NCBI RefSeq assembly: GCF_014805685.1
Contig: NC_060890.1
Location: 23,905,500-23,969,499 of the forward strand
Reading direction: 5' to 3'
Origin: Silurus meridionalis
Taxonomy: Eukaryota > Chordata > Actinopteri > Siluriformes > Siluridae
Length of the DNA: 64,000 bases
Position 1 is the first letter of the stretch, and every line of letters starts with the position of its first letter. The translations under genes and the position numbers were made by a program. Below the pieces are notes generated by a model. That model was not told where the DNA came from. It was given only the letters and a program-made list of their open reading frames with translations, and searched no databases. Positions 56,388 to 64,000 of this stretch are shown one piece after another.

Positions 56388-56512
56388 TATGTGGACTCCT
56401 GACTTTTCCAGCCATTTGTGGTCCTTCCTCAAACACAAAGTTGGGGGCACACAGTTTTATAGGATCTCTCTGGATGTGCGAACATGAAATTTTCCCTTCA
56501 CGTGAACCACGT
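56388..56512 (+). mobile_element. Tc1-N copy, left end only
   Basis: It runs from GTGGACTCCTGACTTTTCCA to AATTTTCCCTTCACGTGAAC, where the element stops. Confidence 0.75.
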
Positions 56513-56557
56513 CAGGGCCATTGAAATGCAGATAGCATCTAACCAGAAGTGCAAATA

Positions 56558-56561
<4 letters not shown>

Positions 56562-56609
<48 letters not shown>
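56562..56609. repeat. (AT)n microsatellite
   Basis: About 24 AT/TA units; flanking GTG/CAC extend it slightly. Confidence 0.97.
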
Positions 56610-56612
<3 letters not shown>

Positions 56613-56676
56613 ATATTTTGCAGGGGTGCAAATGTGCAATATATATTCAAAATAATACAGTAGAAGGTGCAAATGT

Positions 56677-57870
56677 CAATCAATCAATCAATCAAATTTT
56701 ATTTATAGAACACCTTACAACAACCAAAAGGAGCACAAGGCGTTTTCCAGTAAAAACATCAGTCGACAACAAAATATAACAACACAATGTACATAAAATA
56801 GCAGTCGAATCAGAAGCTACGTGTTAAAAGCTTGTATAAATAAATGTGTTTTTAACTGCGATTTAAAAACACTCAGCACAGTGATGCTTCGTAGGTGTGC
56901 TGGAAGTGCATTCCACAGCTTTGGTCCCTGGACGGCAAATGACCGGCCTCCAAACTTTTTATATTTGAACTTGGGAGTGACCAGAGAGGTATGTTCAAAG
57001 AAGCGGAGAGTTATGGCTGGTTGGTAGACTGTTACTATTTCGTCGAGGCCATTGATGGCCTTGAACACGAACAGCAGGACCTTGTAATCCACCCTAAACT
57101 GCACCGGAAGCTAGTGAAGCGAGAGGAGGACAGGGGTGATGTGTGAGCATTTGGAGGTGTTGGAGAAAAGACGTGCTGCCGTGTTTTGTACCAATTGGGG
57201 CCGATTGAGAAGTGATTGATTGAGAAGTCCAGTGTAGAGAGCAGTACAGTAGTTTATCCTTGAGCTGATGAAGGTTTTTCAAAGTCTGATCGGGACAAGA
57301 ATATTTGACCATATTGAGTAGTCCTAGCTAGTAAAAGCTCGCCTTCACTACTGCACTGATTTGTTTATGGAAATCAAGTCAAGTTTATTTCTACTGCGCT
57401 TTTCACAATAGACATTGTCTCAAAGAAGCTTTACACAAATCAACAGTTAAGGTGAATGGTGTGCATTTGTCCCTGATGAGCAGCCGTGGCGACTGTGGCA
57501 AGGAAAAACTCCCTTAGATGTTATGAGGAAGAAACCTTGAGAGGAACCAGACTCAAAAGGGGAACCCATCCTCATTTGGGTGACATCAAGAATTTGATCA
57601 TAAATCTTTCAACAGTACAGAACACTGGAGAGTGAGAACTAGCATGATTACTGGAGTATAAGATTATAAGTGAGAAATGCATACTTTCGTCAAAAATAAC
57701 ACCCAGGTTACGCACGGTAAGCGCAAACTGAGGTGTAAAAGGACCAACACTAAGAGAACTGCTGGGTAAATCCTGGCTCAACAGGATGTACTCAGTCTGT
57801 GAAGTTAAACATAGAAGGGTATTATTTGAAAAGTTCGCAGTGCTAAATAGAAACATGAGGTAAAATGTAA
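56677..57870 (-). mobile_element. L2-type LINE 3' end, split by retroposon R
   Basis: Minus-strand translation gives TVRNLGVIFDESMHFS (57675-57740), then, beyond the nested insert and after frame breaks, YKVLLFVFKAINGL, KFGGRSFAVQGPKLWNALPA and HLRSITVLSVFKSQLKTHLF (56820-57090). These are the C-terminal landmarks of L2-clade reverse transcriptases. The 3' end is AATAAAATTTGATTGATTGA (56677-56705). It is 5' truncated and frameshifted. Confidence 0.88.
57375..57673 (-). mobile_element. Retroposon family R nested in the LINE
   Basis: The minus strand matches 36555-36874 closely, including GAGTCTGGTTCCTCTCAAGG and the TTGACTTG tail. GAAAT lies at 57370-57374 and 57674-57678, a target duplication. 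Removing the insert rejoins the LINE sequence. The 5' end is truncated relative to the 650-bp copy. Confidence 0.88.
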
Positions 57871-57877
57871 TTTGTGC

Positions 57878-58435
57878 AGTTGACAATACCCTTGTGCACA
57901 AAGCCAGGAGTGACAAGTCCATTTTAGTGACTCGGTTCATTGAATCTCGTTCATCAAAATGAACAAATCTTTTGAGTCATTTAGATCATTTCATTCCTTT
58001 AATCACATTAATATGGGAGTCATGTGACAAAAAGGATGAACGACTCAGGCCAGAGGACTCATTAGATGAACGAATCACTTTTTGGGACGACTCGTTCTTC
58101 CGAGTCACATTAAAGATTAGTTCGAAATGAACGAATCGTTAATAAATGACTCATCACCACTGCCAGCTCCATGAAGATACGTTTTACATGGGTTTTAGTG
58201 GAAGATCTCCTGCTTTAAAGCTCCGACCTCAACCTTACTGAACAATGAATTAGACTGCACCAGTATCAGTATCTAAATGGATTAACGCCCTTGAATAAGC
58301 ACAAATCTCCACAAGCACACTCCAAAATCTAGCAGAACATCTTCGCACTTTGGGACTAAATGTGGATTGGGATGTCCAAAAAGCACATACCAATCTAATG
58401 ATTAGGTCTCCACTAACTTTTGTCAGTATACTGGC
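57878..58435 (+). mobile_element. Tc1-N copy, left end lost, split by an insert
   Basis: GACAATACCCTTGTGCACAA begins it beside the LINE. After the insert (57908-58161) it resumes at CCAGCTCCATGAAGATACG and ends near CACTAACTTTTGTCAGTATA. Confidence 0.83.
57908..58161. mobile_element. GAACGA-rich foldback element nested in Tc1-N
   Basis: Repeated motifs (GTGACTCGGTTCATTGAATC, GAACGACTC, GAACGAATC) occur in both directions, with loosely inverted ends (GAGTGACAAGTC / TGACTCATCACCACT). GCCAG flanks it (57903-57907 and 58162-58166), a 5-bp target duplication. Class unknown. Confidence 0.75.
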
Positions 58436-59175
58436 AGATAATAAGGCATCAGTATAACCAACAATCACAATACAAGTTGCTTCTGCTTTAGCAGATTCAA
58501 TTCTATAAACAGAAATCATGCCAGAAAATGGTTTTTGGCTGATGTAACTAGTTTCCCCTGCTCTCTCCAGTCATTATTGTTTCAGACTCCTACATTTTTA
58601 CCATTTTAAAGCTTCATGTGAATTATCTATACTCTCAGACAGCTGGTTATTTAGTGAAAAACACAAAGGAAATGGTTTCGACTTGATTAATGTCACTTTT
58701 AAAAATAACGGTGCAGCCGAAACCTTCAAACTCGTCTCTGAATAGCAGAACAATTTTCTCTCCGCAATCTTATTTGTGATGGAAAACAATGTGTTCTCGA
58801 CAGAAACGTGTCTTGCTTTATATGTACTTGTTTCACTGTGTAGTTATTTGGACTATTTGTAGCTTTTTTGTCTTCAAAACATTTTCTTCCTTGTAAAAAT
58901 ATAGACGTAATTACGATTTTCCTGATAATAAACTGCAGGGCTAAAAATACTCATGCTAATTATATATACACACTATTTTCATTACACTGATTGCGGGTTC
59001 AAATCATGTTTACTGTATGTTAATTCGCAGGTTTGAACGTGTTATCAGATCAGATCGTGTGGTAAACGTTTAATAGATAAAATATGCGATTAGATAATAT
59101 ATAAAGAAAGAAAATAGCAATCATGGCTATGCTGTAAGGAAATACATTCATTTATTTGATCATTCATTTATGAAA
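58436..59175. other. Non-coding stretch; 58640-58800 non-repetitive
   Basis: GACTTGATTAATGTCACTTT and GGTGCAGCCGAAACC at 58680-58725 lie in a repeat-free patch. No exon signals. Confidence 0.3.
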
Positions 59176-59335
59176 TTATGAAATCGAATTATTTCCCTAT
59201 TGCTTTTAAAAATGGACATTGTGCCAGATTGTCCAAATTACACATCATGGCAAGGAAAAACTCCCTGAGACATCATTAGGAAAGAAACAGACTCAAAAGG
59301 AAATCTGTTCTCATTAAGGTGACCCTGAATGTCCA
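59176..59335 (-). mobile_element. Retroposon family R, old fragment
   Basis: TTTTAAAAATGGACATTGTG and GGCAAGGAAAAACTCCCTGA are the minus-strand tail and body. The GCTTGCTCATC block between them is missing. Confidence 0.65.
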
Positions 59336-60072
59336 TTCTGAATATAGTTAGTCCAAAATCCATAAAATAAGTCCAAATCCATCCTCATATTTCTTGAGTT
59401 TAAGTAAGAAATTACAGTGTGGTATTAAAAGGACATGATCCATAAAGCATGATTAAAAGATCTAATAATGATAACAATATTATATTATTAATAATTTGTT
59501 TTGTGTGTTAAACAAATATCCAGAGAAAGCCCATTTTTATGGGATTTTTTATGATCATGTTCAATAAAAAGAACTAGAACCAGTCATTTCAGTCTACAAA
59601 ATTGGACAACCTAAGCATTTACTATGTGCTAGGTTTACTTGGATAGTATGCTAATGAGCATCAACTTGTTGACCCCGTGACTTCAGCACATCTGCCAGTT
59701 TGATAACGACAGGGAATTGAAAGTCATCCAACGCCCTGCAATGCATAGATAATATACCAGAGTCCCATGACATTCCATTAGTAGAATTGCTTTAACACAG
59801 TTAAGAATTAAGCTTCACGCTCAAGTTGCATCTGAGCAGTGGAAAAGAACGCCTCGGAGTATGTTTAAAAAAATATATAACAACGAATGAGTAACTGCAT
59901 CTGCTTAAATGAGACTGTCATAAAGTCAAACAGGCATTGAGAAAAAAAAAAAAAAAACGGGTTAATGGTCCAGTGCGAAATTCACAAAGGATCGACATTA
60001 ATAACAAGATAGACCACGACGGAAGGCGAAGATATTCTATTCTCAAAAAAACAAAATGAGGCATTGATCTGT
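59336..60072. other. Non-coding stretch, nothing recognised
   Basis: 59600-59850 is repeat-free with mixed composition; no function assignable. Confidence 0.3.
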
Positions 60073-60455
60073 TATTACTAACCTCCACTCTTCTGGGAAG
60101 ATGTTTCATGGATTTTGAAGTGTGCTTAAAGAGATTTGTGCTCAAGTCAGGTACTGATGTAGGTGAGGTAAGAAGGCCTGGGGTGCAGTCTGTGTTCACG
60201 TTCATCTCGAAGGTCTTCAATAGAGTTGAGTTAAGGAGACACGTTTTCATAGGAGGCTATTCAAGATCTTTCGCTCCAACCAATTTAAAGTCTATCTTCA
60301 TACTTTTGGGTCTCCTAATTCAAGTAAAGGGAAAATTTCATGCTAGCACATCTAAAGAGATCGTTTACAATCATGTGCCTCCAGCTTTCTAGGGAACAGG
60401 TTGTGGACGAAGAATATATGGCTGGAAATGTCAGGGATTCCTGTCCTTTTTTCTA
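60073..60455 (-). mobile_element. Tc1-N copy, termini eroded
   Basis: CCACTCTTCTGGGAAGATGT through GTCTCCTAATTCAAGTAAAG to ATATGGCTGGAAATGTCAGG. The QHDN block is deleted. Confidence 0.82.
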
Positions 60456-60859
60456 TAAAGTGTTACACAGTAGCACAGTAGCATTTAACTCATACAACAG
60501 AGAGAAACCGCATGAAAAGCCACAAGGCTTTGATGACTCACCTTGAAGTTGTAGGTAACAGACTTATTCTGTAAAGCTCTGCTTTCTCTAATGCTCTCTT
60601 TTAATTATTTACAATATAATTATTCCTCAGGCTACAGGTACAACTTCAACGTTCCTCAGTATATTAGACATTCAAGAAAACAACTCAACATTAAAACAAG
60701 ATGGCTTCACAGTGAGCTCATTCACTCTTTTATTGCCACAGGTGAACACCATTTGACTCATCATGTGACCTGGATAGCTATAGATAATCTCAAGACTGGA
60801 ATACTTCAACTTACTCCTAGTAAAGGCACTGATCCAGAATCCAGAAGATCCAAAAGTTC
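60456..60859. other. Non-coding stretch, possibly upstream part of a LINE
   Basis: Sequence just before 60860 (TGGAATACTTCAACTTACTCC) may still be LINE-derived; the rest has no signature. Confidence 0.35.
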
Positions 60860-61160
60860 TCCCACACCACCCCACTCCCTCCACCGGCTTCCTGAAGCTC
60901 CTGGATCAGATTTAAAACACTGACGCTTTCCTACAAAGGCACAAACAGACCAGTTCGCTCTACCTCACAACACTTATCTCACCATGCTCCATCAAAGCCT
61001 CAACCTCCGCCCGACTGATCCCACCATCTCTCAGAGTAAAATAAAGAGACAATCTTCTCTGTTTTGGCACCTGAGTGGTGGAACGAACTTCCATCTGGTG
61101 CCTGAACAGTTTCTAGCAATCTTTAAACCATGTTGCAAGACCTACCTCTTCAGGGGTTAT
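60860..61160 (+). mobile_element. LINE reverse-transcriptase C-terminal fragment
   Basis: With frame shifts the plus strand yields LHRLPEAPGSD, then a TLISPCSIKAST-like stretch, and SLFWHLSGGTNFHLVPEQF followed by KTYLFRG. This corresponds to the LHRLPV..RFKTLTLAYKG and LFSVLAPxWWNELP..LKTxLF landmarks of fish LINEs. The tail is replaced by a SINE. Confidence 0.65.
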
Positions 61161-61177
61161 TATATTAGCATCTTTCA

Positions 61178-61371
61178 GGTAAAGGGGTATCTCAGTGGTG
61201 AAGGATCTGGGTTACTGATCGGAAGGTTGGTTGTTGAAGCCTGAGTATTGCCAAGCTGCCTCTCTTGGGCCCCTGGTAAAGGCCCTTGACTATTTCTACT
61301 CTAGAGGCAATGTATCATAGCTGACCCTGAATTCTGATCCCCCGCTTCCTAATATCACTGGAATATACAAC
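61178..61371 (+). mobile_element. SINE family B
   Basis: GTATCTCAGTGGTGAAGG (A box), TTGTTGAAGCC (weak B box), CTTGGGCCCCTGGTAAAGGCC and GTATCATAGCTGACCCTGAA. It ends where the hairpin at 61372 starts. Confidence 0.75.
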
Positions 61372-61408
61372 AGATTCACCACTTCACTTTTGGTGAAGTG
61401 GTGAATCT
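61372..61408. repeat. Perfect 16-bp stem hairpin
   Basis: AGATTCACCACTTCAC (61372-61387) and its exact reverse complement (61393-61408) are separated by five bases, between two SINE copies. Confidence 0.95.
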
Positions 61409-61421
61409 CTAACAAATTTTG

Positions 61422-61695
61422 GGGAAGTTGCTGGTTTACTGATCAGAAGGTTGGGGGTTCAAGCCCTCGTATCGCCAAACTGCCACTCTTGGGCCCCTGA
61501 GCAAGGCCCTTCACTATTTCTACTCCAGGGGCGATGCTGGAATAGTTCTTTAATGCACATGTGTAAAAAAGCATCTGTATTTCTTTGTCTAAGTATTTTC
61601 TCTCCCAACAGAGTTATCGATGGAGACTTCAACACACTTTTGGAAGTTGCTCCAGAAAAAGCCGTCTGCCAAACAGCCATAAATGTAAATGTAAC
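61422..61695 (+). mobile_element. SINE family B, second tandem copy
   Basis: GGGGTTCAAGCCCTCGTATC (B box), CTTGGGCCCCTGAGCAAGGCC and CTCCAGGGGCGATGCTGG, then about 100 bp of unrelated sequence, then the tail GCCGTCTGCCAAACAGCCAT. Same orientation as 61178-61371. Confidence 0.7.
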
Positions 61696-62723
61696 CAGCT
61701 CAGCTTTTAATCCACATCAGATTCTGCTCTGAAGAATTTCCATTGACTCGATAGTTAATATTTTCATTTTATTCTTTTATAATACAACATTACCATGTTT
61801 CATAATGACCATTATTTTATTTCTTCTATTCAAAAATTACACCCATGTTGATTTCCACTATTACTAGTTATCATTTCCTGTTTAAAAAAAATAGATTTCT
61901 CTTATTTATAGGCCATTTTTATTGATTTCATTTTCTTTATTAACTTTTATTTGCCTTAAGGCTTTCCTGTTTATTGCATTTTTATTTATTTTTTTCTCTA
62001 AGAACACAAAACTCCCTGGGTGGCATTTTATTTGTATAAATGATAGCACAATTACATCCTGGACAGTTCTTCACTTGACAGGAAGGCGCTTTATGTATAA
62101 TTAGATGTTATGCTTCACCTGACGCCTCTCCGCATCTACGCCGTCAAAACAGCTCCAAAATTTATGATGAAACAAGGCTGATGATATGTTTACAATCTCC
62201 GAGTTCAGGAAGATGAACGTGATGTGTACGGGTTAACCGTTGATGCTTAGTGGTGGTCATTAGAGAACACTGTAAGATTCTCCGGCCTGGAATTAATAAT
62301 CATAAACATCAGTGCAGTGCAACTTTCATATTGTAAATAAGACTTTAGCCTCTAGATATGAGAACATTCACCATCGCACAGGTTGTTCTTCTTTCCTGTG
62401 TACCTATATTTACCCGAGATAGAGAAAAAAGACTGAGTGAAAGAGAGAGGGAGGGGGGGAGATTGTTCATCAACAATCTTCTCGTTTTGTCATTCATTTC
62501 CATAAAGCCCTATATCATGCAGTGCTGAGATGTTTCTGCTCGAGGCCATTTCACCTTTTGCGCTGTGATTGCTTCTGGATGGTTCTGATTCTTCGTGATT
62601 CTGATTGGGCAGGAGGTCTCGATTCACAGTAGCTTCAACAAGTAATGCAGCTACAAATTAGAGGTTTGTCTGTGTAATTGTTAAAAAACGCTGTATAAAT
62701 ACAACGGATCCTACTGTATATAT
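61696..62723. other. Non-coding stretch; 62030-62420 candidate conserved element
   Basis: T-rich to about 61990. From 62030, CAATTACATCCTGGACAGTT and GGCCTGGAATTAATAATCAT occur in repeat-free sequence. No exon signals seen. Confidence 0.3.
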
Positions 62724-63214
62724 TAAAGTGACAAAAGTATTGGGTCACCTACATTTTCCAGCCATATGAGGTTCTTTCCCAAACTCTTACCACACATTTG
62801 GAAGCACATCATTGTATAGAATTGCTTTAAATTTCCTTTTGGTTCAACAACATTTTTCCAGCATGACAATGCTCCTGTACAGAAAGCCAGCTCCATGAAA
62901 ATATCCTTCACATGGGTTGATATGGAAGATCTCCTGTTATAGAGCTCCAACTCAATTGAACACCTTTAGGATGAATGTGAGCGCTGACTGCACCCCAGAC
63001 CTCCTCACCTTCTCACCCTACATCACTACCTGACTTTACTAACACACTTGTGTCTGGATGAATCTTGCACAAATCTCCATAAGCACAAAACATCTTTCCA
63101 GAAGAGTGGAGGTTATCATAACTGCAAATGGGGATTAAATGTGGAATAGGATGTTGAAAAAACACACAGATCTTATGGTCTTATGTCCACCAACCTTTTT
63201 GTGTCCATATTGTG
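62724..63214 (+). mobile_element. Tc1-N copy, full length (reference description)
   Basis: The 490-bp element has termini AAAGTGACAAAAGTATTGGG and ..CACCAACCTTTTTGTGTCCATATTGTG. The interior is the last part of a Tc1 transposase gene: CAGCATGACAATGCTCCTGT (QHDNAPV, containing the second catalytic Asp of the DDE triad), ACATGGGTTGATATGGAAGA (TWV..E), then TTGAACACCTTTAGGATGAA (EHL.DE, containing the Glu). The N-terminal half is deleted in all copies, and stops and indels are frequent, so movement must have depended on another transposase. Confidence 0.9.
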
Positions 63215-63354
63215 AATTCTACGTGTGATAAAAGAAAAGAGAAAAATCAATGAAGGTTTGCACTTCTTGGTTTTCTCAAACATGAACGAGAGGCTGGTCA
63301 GGGAAAGTCATCTATGTAACTTTAATTAATGCAATTAAATAATTAATAATAAAA

Positions 63355-63372
63355 ATAGATAGATAGATAGAT

Positions 63373-63461
<89 letters not shown>

Positions 63462-63462
63462 G
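63355..63462. repeat. (GATA)n microsatellite
   Basis: About 26 GATA units with one ATGATAGAT break near 63372. Confidence 0.98.
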
Positions 63463-63520
63463 ATGGTAAACATATTTTATAGCAAGTACTTTTTCCCATA
63501 AAACAAAGACCATTTCAGTA

Positions 63521-63795
63521 AACTTTTATTCTTTCGGCTTCTCCCATTAGGGGGCGCCACAGCGGATCATCCGTATTCGTGATCCACATGTTCGATTTTG
63601 CACGTTTTTATGCTGGATGCCCTTCCTAACGCAATCCTCCCCATCTCCTCATTTTTCCAGGTTTGGGACCAGCACTAAGAGTGTACTGGCTTGTGCAAAC
63701 CTAATGGCTGGGTTTGGTTCCCTGGCCGGGAATCGAACCCGGGCCATGGCAGTGAGAGCGCCAAATCCTAACCACTAGTCCACCAGGGAACCAAT
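63521..63795 (-). mobile_element. Young tRNA-Glu-derived SINE with RTE-like tail
   Basis: The minus strand starts with a 72-nt tRNA-Glu(CTC)-like head (63719-63790): TCCCTGGTGGACTAGTGGTT, anticodon stem-loop GGCG-CTCTCAC-TGCC and GGGTTCGATTCCCGG; acceptor TCCCTGG pairs with CCAGGGA. One D-stem mismatch (GGAC for GGTC) is present. The rest includes GGAAGGGCATCCAGCATAAA and GGATGATCCGCTGTGGCG, a 3' end shared with Rex3/RTE-type LINEs as I know them. The direct repeat GACCATTTCAGTA flanks it at 63508-63520 and 63796-63808, a perfect 13-bp target duplication. Confidence 0.9.
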
Positions 63796-64000
63796 GACCA
63801 TTTCAGTACATCTACTATTTTTCCAAATGCCTCATAAGTGGTTTAAAGCCAATTTTACATGGAGGAAAATGCAGGAAGCAGTCAGTAAGTCGTCTAGACG
63901 GACTTCTACATATTTTTTTTACTAATTACTTCTATAATAATAAATTATGATATTCAACTAACCTTACAATTTCGCTTGATATTGAAAAAAAAAACAAATA

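Noticed and set aside
63719..63790. Functional tRNA-Glu gene
   Set aside because: It folds well, but it is fused to a SINE body and flanked by a 13-bp target duplication, with a D-stem mismatch; it is a SINE head.

Overview
The window reads as vertebrate, specifically teleost fish, non-coding DNA. Microsatellites are abundant, introns and intergenic DNA are AT-rich, and the interspersed repeats are typical of fish: Tc1/mariner deletion derivatives, L2/Rex-like LINE 3' ends, tRNA-derived SINEs and solo LTRs. The repeat spectrum would suit an otophysan such as a catfish, but I cannot fix the species. There is no operon, phage, CRISPR array or intact mobile-element gene.

Only one piece of host coding sequence is recognisable: a 75-bp exon on the minus strand at 43005-43079. 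It has good splice sites and encodes a peptide containing IHEGWWAYKEVVQGSF, the N-terminal part of carbonic anhydrase-related protein X (CA10, ca10a or ca10b). The window is therefore most simply read as an internal piece of ca10 with two very large introns. DNA above 43080 leads to the upstream (signal-peptide) exon and DNA below 43005 leads to the downstream exon. I found neither neighbouring exon.

Layout. 1-13 kb: a retroposon tail, SINEs, GACA/GATA, AT and CA microsatellites, a GGATTG minisatellite, two LINE 3' ends, a retroposon with an internally amplified segment, and a perfect CA/TA/GT hairpin. 13-27 kb: many copies of one short Tc1-like element, a 515-bp solo LTR, a second broken LTR region, and a split unclassified repeat. 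27-40 kb: a non-repetitive GC-richer block, a mariner element nested in a Tc1 copy, an exact 42-bp minisatellite, compound microsatellites and retroposon copies. 40-45 kb: a degenerate ~40-bp tandem repeat lying on both sides of the ca10 exon and split by a LINE, a mariner element, a SINE and a foldback element. 45-50 kb: non-repetitive blocks, a TAGC-rich satellite with units near 160-245 bp, and a Tigger-like element. 50-64 kb: nested Tc1, SINE and LINE insertions, a tetranucleotide-rich compound array, and a young tRNA-Glu SINE with a perfect 13-bp target duplication.

About 22 copies or fragments of one Tc1-like deletion derivative, in both orientations, make up roughly 15% of the window. 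Several blocks without repeat signatures, at about 27.1-27.8, 45.5-45.9, 47.3-47.7, 49.5-50.0, 53.4-53.8 and 54.9-55.3 kb, are candidate conserved non-coding elements of ca10. This is inference only, because no comparison could be run. I saw no undescribed protein system. The most novel signals are the tandem arrays and the nested element structures.
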